Notes: generated by a model not told the origin, from the letters alone. 64,000 bases of DNA from Aeromicrobium sp. IC_218 (GCF_004336805.1 NZ_SJXM01000003.1:124001-188000); one strand, 5' to 3'; positions 51,829 through 61,079 are shown, counted from the first letter of the stretch. Translations and numbers: made by a program.

Positions 51829-52965
51829 ATGGCCGTGCAGAACTACCTCGCCGTCATCAAGGTCGTCGGTATCGGCGGTGGCGGTGTCAACGCCGTCAAC
51901 CGCATGATCGAGGTCGGCCTCAAGGGTGTCGAGTTCATCGCCATCAACACCGACGCGCAGGCGCTGCTCATGAGCGACGCCGACGTCAAGCTCGACGTGG
52001 GCCGCGAGTCCACGCGCGGCCTGGGCGCCGGTGCCAACCCCGACATCGGCAAGCGCGCCGCCGAGGACCACGCCGAGGAGATCGAGGCGGCCATCAAGGG
52101 CGCCGACATGGTCTTCGTGACGGCGGGCGAGGGCGGCGGCACCGGCACCGGTGGCGCCCCGGTCGTGGCCCGTATCGCGCGCTCGCTCGGGGCCCTGACG
52201 ATCGGCGTGGTCACGCGTCCGTTCAAGTTCGAGGGCCGCAGCCGCTCCATGCAGGCCGAGGCCGGCATCGAGGCGCTCCGCGAGGAGGTCGACACCCTCA
52301 TCGTCATCCCGAACGACCGCCTGCTGAGCATCAGCGACAAGAACGTCAGCCTGCTCGACTCCTTCCGCCAGGCCGACCAGGTCCTGCTGCAGGGCGTCTC
52401 GGGCATCACCGAGCTCATCACGACGCCGGGCCTGATCAACCTCGACTTCGCCGACGTCAAGTCGGTCATGTCCGACGCCGGCTCGGCGCTCATGGGCATC
52501 GGCTCGGCCCGCGGTGAGCAGCGTGCGGCGGTCGCGGCCGAGATGGCCGTCTCCAGCCCGCTGCTCGAGGCTTCCATCGAGGGGGCCCGCGGCGTGCTGC
52601 TGTCGATCGCCGGTGGCTCGGACCTCGGCCTGTTCGAGATCAACGAGGCGGCCGGCCTGGTCGCCGACGCGGTCCACCCCGAGGCGAAGATCATCTTCGG
52701 CGCGGTCATCGACGACGCCCTGGGCGACGAGGTCCGCGTGACCGTCATCGCCGCCGGCTTCGACGGCGGCGAGCCCAAGGCGCGCGACGCCGAGCGTCCG
52801 GCGCTGCTCAAGGAGCGGCCGACGACGGCCGGCGAGGTGGCCGAGGCCTCCGCGTCGCCGGCCGCCGCCCCGGCTCCCGAGCCGCGTCGCGAGGTCCCGC
52901 CGGCCGCCCAGCCGATGAACGTCGACTACGACGACGACCTCGACGTCCCGGACTTCCTGCGCTGA
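51829..52965 (+). CDS. ftsZ: Cell division protein FtsZ
   Basis: A 378-residue tubulin-like GTPase that forms the Z-ring. The GTP loop GGGTGTG starts at residue 102, with [15 protein letters not shown] and FAINTD-like [11 protein letters not shown] before it and [21 protein letters not shown] (T7 loop) after it. A variable Ala/Pro linker leads to the C-terminal peptide [10 protein letters not shown] that binds SepF. The ATG has GAAAGG upstream. Confidence 0.97.
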   Translation: MAVQNYLAVIKVVGIGGGGVNAVNRMIEVGLKGVEFIAINTDAQALLMSDADVKLDVGRESTRGLGAGANPDIGKRAAEDHAEEIEAAIKGADMVFVTAGEGGGTGTGGAPVVARIARSLGALTIGVVTRPFKFEGRSRSMQAEAGIEALREEVDTLIVIPNDRLLSISDKNVSLLDSFRQADQVLLQGVSGITELITTPGLINLDFADVKSVMSDAGSALMGIGSARGEQRAAVAAEMAVSSPLLEASIEGARGVLLSIAGGSDLGLFEINEAAGLVADAVHPEAKIIFGAVIDDALGDEVRVTVIAAGFDGGEPKARDAERPALLKERPTTAGEVAEASASPAAAPAPEPRREVPPAAQPMNVDYDDDLDVPDFLR

Positions 52966-52967
52966 TC

Positions 52968-53693
52968 GTGGATCGCGACGCCGTGCTGCACGACCGGGCC
53001 AAGGCCGGCCCGGTCGTCGTCGCGCTCACCGCGCGCGCCGGCGGCGTCAGCGAGGGGCCCTACGGGCGCCTCAACCTCGGTGACCACGTGGGCGACGACC
53101 CCGCGGCGGTCGCCGAGAACCTGCGCCGGCTCGCCGACGCGCTCGACGTCGAGCGGGTCGTCGCGATGACGCAGGTGCACGGCCACGACGTGGCCGTCGT
53201 CGGGTCCGGCTCCGAGGAGCCGACCGCCGACGCCATGGTCACCGCCGAGCCGGGCGTGGCGCTGCTGGTCCGCGTGGCCGACTGCCTGCCCGTCGTCCTG
53301 GCCGACCCCGAGTCCGGGGTCGTGGGCGTCGCCCACGCCGGCCGCAAGGGGCTCGAGCTCGGGGTCGTCCCGCGCACCGTCGGGGCCATGCGCGAGCACG
53401 GTGCCGCGGGCCTGCACGCGTGGATCGGCCCGCACGCGTGCGGCCGCTGCTACGAGGTGCCGGCCGACATGGCCGCCGAGGTCGAGCGGGCGGCACCCGG
53501 CAGCGCGTCCCGCACGTCCTGGGGCACCGCCGCCATCGACCTCGCGGCCGGCGTGACGGCCCAGCTCACCGCCGCCGACGTGCTCGTCGAGCAGCTGCCC
53601 GGCTGCACGATCGAGGACGACACCTTCTTCTCCCACCGCCGTCAGGGCGGCACCGCCGGACGCTTCGCCATGGTGGTGGTCAACCGTGGATAG
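52968..53693 (+). CDS. pgeF: Peptidoglycan editing factor PgeF (YfiH/DUF152 family)
   Basis: A 241-residue protein. The active-site His in MTQVHGHDV, Cys in RVADCLPVVLAD and His in GVAHAGRKGLELG form the known metal/thiol triad. PgeF homologues remove mis-incorporated residues from MurC-made precursors; purine nucleosidase-like activities are also reported. Position after ftsZ fits a wall role. The GTG start is two bases after the ftsZ stop. Confidence 0.88.
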   Translation: MDRDAVLHDRAKAGPVVVALTARAGGVSEGPYGRLNLGDHVGDDPAAVAENLRRLADALDVERVVAMTQVHGHDVAVVGSGSEEPTADAMVTAEPGVALLVRVADCLPVVLADPESGVVGVAHAGRKGLELGVVPRTVGAMREHGAAGLHAWIGPHACGRCYEVPADMAAEVERAAPGSASRTSWGTAAIDLAAGVTAQLTAADVLVEQLPGCTIEDDTFFSHRRQGGTAGRFAMVVVNRG

Positions 53694-54384
53694 GCGCGCC
53701 GAGCTCGAGCAGAACCTCGCCGCGGTCGAGCGCCGCATCGCCGCCGCGTGCGACGACGCCGGACGCGTGCGCGCCGACGTCCACCTGGTCGTCGTCACCA
53801 AGACCTACCCCGCGTCCGACGTCGATCTGCTCACCGGGCTCGGCGTCACCGACGTGGGGGAGAACCGCCACCCCGAGGCCCGCGACAAGCGCGAGCAGGT
53901 CGCGGGCGACCTGCGCTGGCACTTCGTCGGCGGGCTGCAGTCCAACAAGGCCGCCGCCGTCGCCCGGTACGCGGACGTCGTACAGAGCGTCGACCGGGTC
54001 AAGCTCGTCGGCGCGCTCTCGCGCGGAGCCGCCGAGTCCGGTCGCGAGGTCACGTGCCTCGTGCAGGTCGACCTCGACGACCCCGCGTCGCACGACGGAC
54101 GCTCGGGGGCGACCCCTGCCGACGTCCCGGCCGTGGCCGACGCGATCGCCGCGGCGGACGGGCTCGTGCTCGGCGGCGTCATGGCCGTCGCGCCGCTCGG
54201 GGCCGACCCGGCTCCCGCGTTCGACCGGCTCGCGGAGGTCGCGGAGCGGCTGCGGACCGACCACCCCGGGGCCACCACGATCTCGGCGGGCATGAGCGGC
54301 GACCTCGAGGCCGCCGTCCACGCCGGCGCGACACACCTGCGCGTCGGGCGCTCGGTGCTCGGCGAACGCGGCACCACGCACTAA
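53686..54384 (+). CDS. yggS: PLP homeostasis protein YggS/PLPBP
   Basis: A 232-residue alanine racemase-like barrel with the PLP Lys39 (VVVTKTYPASDV). HFVGGLQSNKAAAVARY, VDRVKLVGALSRGA and the C-terminal TTISAGMSGDLEAAVHAGATHLRVGRSVLG are family signatures. It binds PLP and keeps its level steady. The GTG start overlaps the pgeF stop by eight bases. Confidence 0.93.
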   Translation: MDRRAELEQNLAAVERRIAAACDDAGRVRADVHLVVVTKTYPASDVDLLTGLGVTDVGENRHPEARDKREQVAGDLRWHFVGGLQSNKAAAVARYADVVQSVDRVKLVGALSRGAAESGREVTCLVQVDLDDPASHDGRSGATPADVPAVADAIAAADGLVLGGVMAVAPLGADPAPAFDRLAEVAERLRTDHPGATTISAGMSGDLEAAVHAGATHLRVGRSVLGERGTTH

Positions 54385-54418
54385 TCTCAGACTTGTCATT
54401 TCCCCAGGAGGAGCAACC

Positions 54419-54889
54419 ATGGCTGGCGCAATGCGGAAGATGGGCGAGTACCTCGGTCTCGTCGTCCAGGCCGACGACGAGGACTACGTCGAGGAGCCCA
54501 CCCCGGCGCGCACCCCCGCGCCCCGTCAGCAGCCTGCGCCCGTGGCGCACATCGAGGAGCGGCGCAAGCCCGCCCCGGTGGCGACCGCGGCGGCTCCGGC
54601 GGTCGAGTCGCTGGCGCGCATCGAGACGGTGACGCCGCGCTCGTACAACGACGCGCGCACGCTCGGCGAGCACTACCGCGCCGGCGTCCCGGTCATCATG
54701 AACCTCTCCGAGATCGACGAGGACGACGCCAAGCGGCTGGTCGACTTCGCGGCCGGGCTCGTGTTCGCCGTCCGCGGCACCATCAACCGCGTCACCCCCA
54801 AGGTGTTCCTGCTGTCGCCGGAGAACGTCGTCGTGAGCGACGAGGACCGGCAGCGGATCGTCGAGGGCGGATTCTTCAACCAGAGCTGA
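54419..54889 (+). CDS. sepF: Cell division protein SepF
   Basis: A 156-residue FtsZ anchor. An amphipathic N-terminal helix (MAGAMRKMGEYLGLV) binds the membrane, a Pro/Ala linker follows, and the SepF core starts near RIETVTPRSYNDARTLGEHY and ends in NVVVSDEDRQRIV. In actinobacteria lacking FtsA it tethers FtsZ. The ATG has AGGAGGAG upstream; TAATCT lies before it. Confidence 0.95.
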   Translation: MAGAMRKMGEYLGLVVQADDEDYVEEPTPARTPAPRQQPAPVAHIEERRKPAPVATAAAPAVESLARIETVTPRSYNDARTLGEHYRAGVPVIMNLSEIDEDDAKRLVDFAAGLVFAVRGTINRVTPKVFLLSPENVVVSDEDRQRIVEGGFFNQS

Positions 54890-54895
54890 GCGCGC

Positions 54896-55186
54896 GTGGA
54901 AATCGTCGGATCCTTCATCGCGCTGGTCCTGTGGCTGGCGCTCGTCCTGCTCATCGCGCGGTTCGTCCTGGACTGGGTGCAGCTGCTCGCCCGCAGCTGG
55001 CGTCCCAGCGGCTTCGTGGCCGTGCTCTGCGAGGCCATCTACACCGTCACCGACCCGCCGCTGCGGCTCGTGCGGGGCGTCGTCCCGCCGATCCGTCTGG
55101 GCGGTGCGTCGCTCGACCTGTCGCCGATGATCCTCATCATCGTGATCTACCTGCTGCAGATCATCAACCGCATCATCTTCTTCTGA
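54896..55186 (+). CDS. yggT: YggT family membrane protein
   Basis: A 96-residue protein with two membrane helices (SFIALVLWLALVLLIARFVLDWV and MILIIVIYLLQIINRIIFF) and the conserved loop TDPPLRLVRGVVPPIRLGGASLDLSP. Its role is unknown; linkage to sepF and wag31 suggests division or osmotic duties. The GTG start is six bases after the sepF stop. Confidence 0.9.
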   Translation: MEIVGSFIALVLWLALVLLIARFVLDWVQLLARSWRPSGFVAVLCEAIYTVTDPPLRLVRGVVPPIRLGGASLDLSPMILIIVIYLLQIINRIIFF

Positions 55187-55229
55187 GCCGTCGGCACGGA
55201 GCCTGTGGCAGCCAGCCGTCGGCACGGAG
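55186..55229 (+). repeat. 16-bp direct repeat upstream of wag31
   Basis: AGCCGTCGGCACGGAG occurs at 55186-55201 and again at 55214-55229, 28 bases apart. The second copy ends right before TACGGT (55230-55235), a candidate -10 for wag31. Confidence 0.7.
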
Positions 55230-55280
55230 TACGGTGGACCCTGAACATCTTCCTGACCGTGACACATTTGAGGTGAACTC

Positions 55281-56096
55281 ATGCCGTTGACGCCCGAGGA
55301 CGTGCGCAACAAGCGCTTTACCCCCGTCCGTCTTCGCGAGGGCTATGACATGGGCGAGGTGGACCAGTTCCTCGACGAGGTGGAGGCGGAGCTCGAGCGC
55401 CTGACCAAGGAGAACGAGGAGCTCAAGGCCCAGCTCGCGGCTGCGTCCAGCGGTGAGGCCACCGGTGTCATCTCGGCGGTCCCCGCGCCCGCCACGACCG
55501 GCACGTTCCCGGCCGTCCAGGAGCAGGCCCCGGCCCCCGAGCCGGAGCCCGAGCCGGAGCCCGAGCCCGAGCCGGAGCCGGCCCCGCAGCCGGTCGCCCC
55601 GCCCGTCGTGGCCGCCGTGCCCGAGCCCGAGCGCAAGACGAGCATGTCCGAGGCGTCCACCGCCGCGGCCCGCCTGCTCGAGATCGCCTCGACCAACGCC
55701 GACCAGCTCATGGAGTCGGCGAAGGAGGAGGCCGACCGCATCGTCGGCGAGGCCAAGACCAAGGCCGAGCGCATCCTCAACGAGGCGCGCGGCAAGGCCG
55801 ACCGCCTCGAGACCGAGTCGCGCATCCGTGCGCAGAAGCTCGACGAGGAGACCAACGAGCGTCGTCAGCAGTCCATCGCCGCGATCGAGCGGGAGCGCTA
55901 CGAGCTCCAGCGCGACGTCGAGCACCTGCGGGCGTACGAGCGCGAGTACCGCGCCCGGCTCAAGAACTACTTCCAGAGCCAGCTCGACGGCCTGGAGGTG
56001 CAGGAGAACGGCACCTCGACCCCGGTCGAGGCCCCGGCGCAGGCCGAGCCCAAGCGACTCCGCTCGCTGCTCGGCGACGACGACTCCTCGCTGTAA
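55281..56096 (+). CDS. wag31: Polar growth and division protein DivIVA/Wag31
   Basis: A 271-residue coiled-coil protein. The membrane-sensing N-terminus LTPEDVRNKRFTPVRLREGYDMGEVDQFLDEVEAELERL-type domain spans ~3-41. An acidic Glu-Pro tract (~84-104) and Pro/Ala linker follow, then a long coiled coil (~125-235) for tetramer assembly at poles. TTGAGGTG precedes the ATG. The Glu-Pro tract is coded by repeating GAGCCG/GAGCCC units and may vary in length. Confidence 0.95.
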   Translation: MPLTPEDVRNKRFTPVRLREGYDMGEVDQFLDEVEAELERLTKENEELKAQLAAASSGEATGVISAVPAPATTGTFPAVQEQAPAPEPEPEPEPEPEPEPAPQPVAPPVVAAVPEPERKTSMSEASTAAARLLEIASTNADQLMESAKEEADRIVGEAKTKAERILNEARGKADRLETESRIRAQKLDEETNERRQQSIAAIERERYELQRDVEHLRAYEREYRARLKNYFQSQLDGLEVQENGTSTPVEAPAQAEPKRLRSLLGDDDSSL

Positions 56097-56108
56097 GCAC
56101 GTCAGGAC

Positions 56109-56146
56109 CACGAGGGCCCCGCACCGTTCGGTGCGGGGCCCTCGTG
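56109..56146. terminator. Bidirectional terminator hairpin
   Basis: A perfect 17-bp stem (56109-56125 with 56130-56146), loop GTTC. It ends the dcw cluster transcript and faces the convergent gene at 56170. Confidence 0.88.
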
Positions 56147-56169
56147 TGTCCGGGGCGGTGGGGCCCGGG

Positions 56170-56610
56170 TCAGCCGGTGACGGGGTCGGCCCGAGCCGGC
56201 CGACGCGGGCGACGGGTCGCGAGGACGCCGAGGCCTGCCGTGGCCAGCACGAGCAGCGGGGACAGGCCGAGGAAGACCCGGGCGTCCCGGCTCAGGCCGA
56301 CGTCGTGCGTCGTGCCGGCCACCTGCACGGTGCCGGACCACCGGTCCTTGCGGACCTCGTCGCCGGGCTCGAGCAGCCGGGCGACCCGGCGGTCGAGGTG
56401 ACGCGGAGGGCCGTCGTCGAGGGCGACCATCCAGACGTCGTCGACGCCCGGATGCTTCTCGTGACGGACCTCGACGGACGTCACCGTGCCGTCGAGCGAC
56501 AGGGGGAGCGTGGAGCGGGCGACGAACGCCCAGGCGCCGATCCCGACGAGCAGCACGCCGGTCACGACCAGTGCCACGACGGGCCCGCGCAGGCGCTCAG
56601 GCGAAGGCAA
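56170..56610 (-). CDS. Membrane protein of unknown function with extracytoplasmic domain
   Basis: A 146-residue protein with two membrane helices (ALVVTGVLLVGIGAWAFVA near 13-30 and VFLGLSPLLVLATAGLGVLAT near the C-terminus) around an ~85-residue outer beta-type domain (LDGTVTSVEVRHEKHPGVDD, RWSGTVQVAGTTH). I do not recognise a family. TTG 56610 is chosen because GGGAGGG lies seven bases before it; it overlaps the previous gene's end by 14 bases. Confidence 0.65.
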   Translation of the reverse strand: MPSPERLRGPVVALVVTGVLLVGIGAWAFVARSTLPLSLDGTVTSVEVRHEKHPGVDDVWMVALDDGPPRHLDRRVARLLEPGDEVRKDRWSGTVQVAGTTHDVGLSRDARVFLGLSPLLVLATAGLGVLATRRPRRPARADPVTG

Positions 56611-57031
56611 GGACGAACCCTCCCACCAGCAGCACGAGCGCGGCGACGCCGGCCACGAGCGCGGACCGGTCGCGGGGCGCCGCCGCGACCATGCCGAGGC
56701 CGGCGAGCACCGCGCCCAGGCTCTGGTTGGCCAGGTCGACGGGATCGAACTCGGCGAGGCGGAAGATCGTCGCCTCGGTGCCGACGCCGAGCAGGACCGC
56801 CAGCCAGGTGAGCGCGACCACGACCCGAGGTCGTCCCGGAAGCACGAGCGCGGCGACCGCGAGCAGGGCGTACGTGCCGCCCGCACCGGCCAGGAAGTGC
56901 CCGGCGTAGTCGGTGCGGTCGGGGAACAGCACCCCGTACGCCGCGCCGACGAGCAGCACGACGACCACCGACGGCAGCGCCGCCGGGACGCGCACGAGCG
57001 CGTCCCCGGCCGGTCGCTGCGCCGTGCTCAC
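56597..57031 (-). CDS. Small VanZ-like membrane protein
   Basis: A 144-residue protein with four membrane helices. The stretches DYAGHFLAGAGGTYALLAV and RLAEFDPVDLANQSLGAVLAGLG resemble the VanZ-like pattern (acidic residue, then D...N...G). VanZ relatives affect glycopeptide sensitivity, but that is only a family hint here. The GTG start overlaps the ileS stop (GTGA), so it is translated with ileS. Confidence 0.65.
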   Translation of the reverse strand: MSTAQRPAGDALVRVPAALPSVVVVLLVGAAYGVLFPDRTDYAGHFLAGAGGTYALLAVAALVLPGRPRVVVALTWLAVLLGVGTEATIFRLAEFDPVDLANQSLGAVLAGLGMVAAAPRDRSALVAGVAALVLLVGGFVLAFA

Positions 57032-60000
57032 GCCTTGGCGAGGTCGAAGGCGAGGCCCAGCTCGTCGTCGCGGAACGCCGACGCGTCCGCCGACTCCTCG
57101 ACCGAGACGGCCAGCACCTCGTCGGCGATGAGGCCGGCGTGGGCGCGCAGCGCCTCGGCGGCCTCGCCGGTCGCGGTCCAGCGCAGCGTGATGCGGTCGC
57201 TGACCTCCAGGCCGGACGACTTGCGCGCCTCCTGCACGAGCCGGACGGCCTCGCGGGCCAGGCCGGCGCGGCGGAGCTCGTCGTCGAGCTCGAGGTCGAG
57301 CGCGACCGTCTCGCCCTGGTCGTTGACGACCGACCAGCCCTCGCGCGGACGCTCCGACAGCAGCACCTCCTCGGCGCTCACCTCGACGTCCTCGCCCTCG
57401 ACGACGACGGTCGCGGTGCCACTGCCGGCCAGCGCGTGGGCCAGCGCCGCGGCGTCGGCCGCGGCGATCGCGTTCGCGACCAGCGGGGTGCGCTTGGCGA
57501 AGCGCTTGCCGAGCACGCGGAAGTTGCCCTTGGCGCTGTAGTCGACCAGGTCGCCGCCGGCGTCGGCGAACGAGCCCAGCTCGCGGACGTTGAGCTCGTC
57601 GCACACCTCGCGGCGCAGCTCCTCGTCCAGGGCGGCGAAGGCGGCCGACGGGACGAGCGCGCGGCGCAGCGGCTGGCGCGTGCGCACCTTCGCCTCGGCG
57701 CGGGCGGCCCGGCCCAGCTCGGTGACGCGGCGAGCCAGGTCGACCGAGTCGGCCAGCCCCTCGACGGCGAGCGAGGAGTCGGCCGTGGGCCACGCGGCCA
57801 GGTGCACCGACGGCGCGGCGTCCGGGTCGACGGAGCGGACGACGTCCTGCCAGACGCGCTCGGCCAGGAACGGCGCGAGCGGGGCGAGCAGGCGCGTGAC
57901 GACGTCCAGCACCTCGTGCAGCGTCGACAGTGCCGCGGCGTCGCCGCGCCAGAAGCGGCGGCGCGAGCGGCGGACGTACCAGTTGGACAGGTCGTCGATG
58001 AAGGTCGCGAGCAGCGAGCCGGCGGCCTGCGTGTCGAAGCGCTCGAGCGCCTCAGTGACGTCGCCGACGAGCTCGTGGGTCTGCGACAGCAGCCAGCGAT
58101 CCAGCACCGGACGGTCGGCGGGCGCCGGTGCGGTGCTGGTGGCCGGCGACCAGCCCTCGGTGTTGGCGTACAGGACGTGGAAGGCCACGGTGTTCCAGTA
58201 CGTCAGCATGACCTTGCGGACGATCTCGGCCAGCGCGTTGTGACCGATGCGGCGGGCCGACCACGGCGAGCCCGAGCAGGCCATGAACCAGCGCAGCGCG
58301 TCGGCGCCGTGCTCGTCCATGAGCGGCATGGGCAGCAGGATGTTGCCCAGGTGCTTGCTCATCTTGCGGCCGTCCTCGGCCAGGATGTGGCCCAGGCAGA
58401 CGACGTTCTCGTACGAGCTCTGCTCGAAGACCAGGGTGCCGACGGCCATGAGCGAGTAGAACCAGCCGCGGGTCTGGTCGATCGCCTCGCAGATGTACTG
58501 CGCGGGGTAGGCGCGCTCGAGCTTCTCGGCCGAGCCCGGCACGTGCGGGTAGCCCCACTGCGCGAACGGCATCGAGCCGGAGTCGAACCACGCGTCGATG
58601 ACCTCCGGCACGCGGCGGTAGGTGCCGGCCTCGCCGTCGACGGTGAAGGTCACGTCGTCGATGTAGGGCCGGTGCGGGTCGAGGTCGGCCAGGTCGCGGC
58701 CGGCCAGCTCGCCGAGCTCGGCCAGCGAGCCGACGCACACGACCTTGCTCGGGTCGGCGTCGTTGCGCCAGATCGGCAGCGGCGTGCCCCAGTAGCGGCT
58801 GCGCGACAGCGCCCAGTCGATGTTGTTGTCGAGCCAGTCGCCGTACCGACCGTGCTTGATCGTCTCGGGGAACCAGGACGTCTTCTCGTTCTCGGCGAGC
58901 AGCTGGTCCTTCACCTCGGTGGTGCGGACGTACCAGGCCGGCAGCGCGTAGTAGAGCAGGGCCGTGTGGCAGCGCCAGCAGTGCGGGTAGGCGTGCTCGT
59001 AGGCCAGCTCGCGGAACAGCAGGCCGCGCTGCTCCAGGTCGGCGACCAGGGTCGTGTCGGCGGTCTTGAAGAAGACGCCGCCGACGAGCGGCACGTCGTC
59101 CTCGAAGTGGCCGTCGGGGCGCACCGGGTTGACGACCGGCAGGCCGTACGCCTTGCCAACCGCCATGTCGTCCGCGCCGAACGCGGGGGACTGGTGCACC
59201 AGGCCGGTGCCGTCCTCGGTGGTGACGTACTCGGCCAGGACGACGAAGTGGGCGTCCGCGTCGAAGTCGACGAGCGCGAACGGGCGCTCGTACGTCCAGC
59301 GCTCCATGTCGCGGCCGCTGATCGTGTCGGTGACCTCCCAGCCCTCGCCGAGCGCCTTGGCCACGAGCGGCTCGGCGACCACGACGGACTCGGTGCCGTT
59401 CGTGGCGCGCACGTAGGCGACGTCGGGGTGGACGGCGACGGCCGTGTTCGAGACGAGCGTCCAGGGCGTGGTCGTCCAGACCAGCAGGGGGGTGCCGGCC
59501 CACGGGCCGCTGGTCAGCGGGAAGCGGACGTAGACCGACGGGTCGACGACGTCCTCGTAGCCCTGCGCGAGCTCGTGGTCGCTCAGGGTGGTGCCGCAGC
59601 GCGGGCAGTAGGGCGCGACGCGGAAGTCCTCGCTGAGCAGGCCCTTGTCGAAGATGGTCTTGAGCGCCCACCAGACGCTCTGGACGTACTCGCTGTCCAT
59701 CGTCCGGTACGGGTCGGACATGTCGGTCCAGTAGGCCATGCGCTCGGTCATGTCCTCGAACAGGTCGACGTTGCGCAGCACCGACTCGCGGCACTTGGCG
59801 TTGAACTCGGCGATGCCGAACGCCTCGATGTCGGGCTTGCCGTTGAAGCCCAGCTCCTTCTCGACCGCGATCTCCACGGGCAGGCCGTGGCAGTCCCAGC
59901 CGGCCTTCCGCTCGACGTGGAAGCCCTGCATCGTCTTGAAGCGGGGGAAGACGTCCTTGAACACGCGGGCCTCGACGTGGTGCGTGCCGGGCGTGCCGTT

Positions 60001-60165
60001 CGCGGTCGGCGGGCCCTCGTAGAACGTCCAGCGCGGGGCGTCCCGGGTGGCCTCCAGGGACGCGTCGAACGTCCGGTTCTCGTCCCAGAACGACAGGATC
60101 TCGCGCTCCATCGCCGGCAGGTCGACGTGGGCGGGGACGGGGCGGTACCGAGGCGTCTGCGTCAC
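57028..60165 (-). CDS. ileS: Isoleucyl-tRNA synthetase, type 2
   Basis: A 1045-residue class I synthetase. The HIGH position reads GTHH (residues 60-63 in TPGTHHVEARVFKDVFPRF), and KMSKS reads KMSKHLGN near 600. GWDCHGLPVE, the editing domain (WTTTPWTLVSNTAVAV) and the C-terminal anticodon-binding part are complete. GTG start; TAGACT lies eight bases before it. Type 2 enzymes tolerate mupirocin; the GxHH variant is discussed under findings. Confidence 0.96.
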   Translation of the reverse strand: MTQTPRYRPVPAHVDLPAMEREILSFWDENRTFDASLEATRDAPRWTFYEGPPTANGTPGTHHVEARVFKDVFPRFKTMQGFHVERKAGWDCHGLPVEIAVEKELGFNGKPDIEAFGIAEFNAKCRESVLRNVDLFEDMTERMAYWTDMSDPYRTMDSEYVQSVWWALKTIFDKGLLSEDFRVAPYCPRCGTTLSDHELAQGYEDVVDPSVYVRFPLTSGPWAGTPLLVWTTTPWTLVSNTAVAVHPDVAYVRATNGTESVVVAEPLVAKALGEGWEVTDTISGRDMERWTYERPFALVDFDADAHFVVLAEYVTTEDGTGLVHQSPAFGADDMAVGKAYGLPVVNPVRPDGHFEDDVPLVGGVFFKTADTTLVADLEQRGLLFRELAYEHAYPHCWRCHTALLYYALPAWYVRTTEVKDQLLAENEKTSWFPETIKHGRYGDWLDNNIDWALSRSRYWGTPLPIWRNDADPSKVVCVGSLAELGELAGRDLADLDPHRPYIDDVTFTVDGEAGTYRRVPEVIDAWFDSGSMPFAQWGYPHVPGSAEKLERAYPAQYICEAIDQTRGWFYSLMAVGTLVFEQSSYENVVCLGHILAEDGRKMSKHLGNILLPMPLMDEHGADALRWFMACSGSPWSARRIGHNALAEIVRKVMLTYWNTVAFHVLYANTEGWSPATSTAPAPADRPVLDRWLLSQTHELVGDVTEALERFDTQAAGSLLATFIDDLSNWYVRRSRRRFWRGDAAALSTLHEVLDVVTRLLAPLAPFLAERVWQDVVRSVDPDAAPSVHLAAWPTADSSLAVEGLADSVDLARRVTELGRAARAEAKVRTRQPLRRALVPSAAFAALDEELRREVCDELNVRELGSFADAGGDLVDYSAKGNFRVLGKRFAKRTPLVANAIAAADAAALAHALAGSGTATVVVEGEDVEVSAEEVLLSERPREGWSVVNDQGETVALDLELDDELRRAGLAREAVRLVQEARKSSGLEVSDRITLRWTATGEAAEALRAHAGLIADEVLAVSVEESADASAFRDDELGLAFDLAKA

Positions 60166-60258
60166 GACGTGGAAGTCTACGGGGGAGCGCCCGGCTGGAC
60201 GTCCACGGCCGAGGGCCGCCGAGTTGTCGCGCGCCCGGGGCGGGTCTACTGTCCGGGC

Positions 60259-60660
60259 ATGCCCACCGAGAAGCTGGCCGTGCGCGAGGGCGAGGAGCCC
60301 TGGACCGACGCCGAGCGCGACGAGGTCCGCGCCGAGCTGCAGAACGACCTGGAGCGGCTGCGCCGCGAGCTGGACCTGTCCGCCCAGGACCTGCAGGACC
60401 TGCTGCGCGACGGTGCCGACGGCGCCGGTCGCGACCAGGCCGACGAGGGCTCGGTCGCCCTCGAGCGCGACTCCGAGATGAGCCTGGCCGCCAACCAGCG
60501 GATGCTGCTGGTGCAGACCGAGAAGGCGCTCGAGCGGCTCGGCTCGGGCGTGTACGGCGACTGCGAGTCCTGCGGCCAGCCGATCGGCAAGATGCGGCTG
60601 ATGGCGTTCCCGCGGGCCACGCTGTGCGTGACGTGCAAGCAGCGCGAGGAGCGTCGCTGA
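60259..60660 (+). CDS. TraR/DksA-type C4 zinc finger protein
   Basis: A 133-residue protein. An acidic coiled-coil half (ELQNDLERLRRELDLSAQDLQDLL) is followed by a C4 zinc finger CESCGQ...CVTCKQ. Proteins of this shape bind in the RNA polymerase secondary channel, though the actinobacterial group is little studied. The ATG is six bases after TACTGT (60247-60252), so leaderless. Its last 30 bases are repeated 520 bases downstream at the start of lspA. Confidence 0.88.
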   Translation: MPTEKLAVREGEEPWTDAERDEVRAELQNDLERLRRELDLSAQDLQDLLRDGADGAGRDQADEGSVALERDSEMSLAANQRMLLVQTEKALERLGSGVYGDCESCGQPIGKMRLMAFPRATLCVTCKQREERR

Positions 60661-60670
60661 GCCCAGCCGA
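60631..60670 (+). repeat. 40-bp direct repeat, left copy
   Basis: Spans the end of the TraR gene. It matches 61151-61190 at 36 of 40 positions with a 24-base identical core (60637-60660) that includes the TGA stop. Confidence 0.85.
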
Positions 60671-61079
60671 CCGCGCGGTCGTGTGGGTGGACTCGTGGCA
60701 GATGGAGTGCTGCGGCGATCCGTTCGCCGTTGGCGACGAGGTGACGTGGTTCCTCGACGATCGGACCGACCTCGCGTGGTGCGAGGCCGTGCTCGGGCCG
60801 GAGGTCGCAGGCCGCATCACCCACGCCGAGGAGCACCACGAGGACGGCGGGGAGCTTCCCGAGCGCACGGGGCGAGTCGTGAGCATCAGCCGGGCCTTGT
60901 GCGACTACGCGCCGACCACCGGCGACCGACGGTTCCTCCACCCCGTCCCCGGATCATCCGTGCTCGTGGCGGTCGACCGGTCCGACGAGGAGGACGGGGC
61001 CGCACCGAGGGGTCTCACCTTCATCGGATGGGTCGTCGACCTGGAGCTCCTCGAGGTGGACCACCCGGCACAGGTGTGA
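60633..61079 (+). CDS. DUF6578-like protein
   Basis: A protein of up to 148 residues. The core starts at VVWVDSWQMECCGDPFAVGD and runs through THAEEHHEDGG and ALCDYAP to FIGWVVDLELLEV; this pattern resembles DUF6578, a family of unknown role. GTG 60633 is the position homologous to the lspA ATG in the repeat and would give a 16-residue N-terminus shared with LspA; GTG 60681 directly before WVDSWQ is an alternative. No Shine-Dalgarno is visible. The gene appears to be inserted between the TraR gene and lspA. Confidence 0.6.
   Translation: MQAARGASLSPADRAVVWVDSWQMECCGDPFAVGDEVTWFLDDRTDLAWCEAVLGPEVAGRITHAEEHHEDGGELPERTGRVVSISRALCDYAPTTGDRRFLHPVPGSSVLVAVDRSDEEDGAAPRGLTFIGWVVDLELLEVDHPAQV

Noticed and set aside
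55530-55600. Tandem GAGCCG/GAGCCC units as a CRISPR or satellite
   Set aside because: They are in frame in wag31 and encode its Glu-Pro tract.
57139-60660. A 1173-codon open frame on + opposite ileS
   Set aside because: It is antisense to a complete IleRS and shows no domain; only its last 134 codons are real (the TraR gene). Long antisense frames are expected at this GC content.
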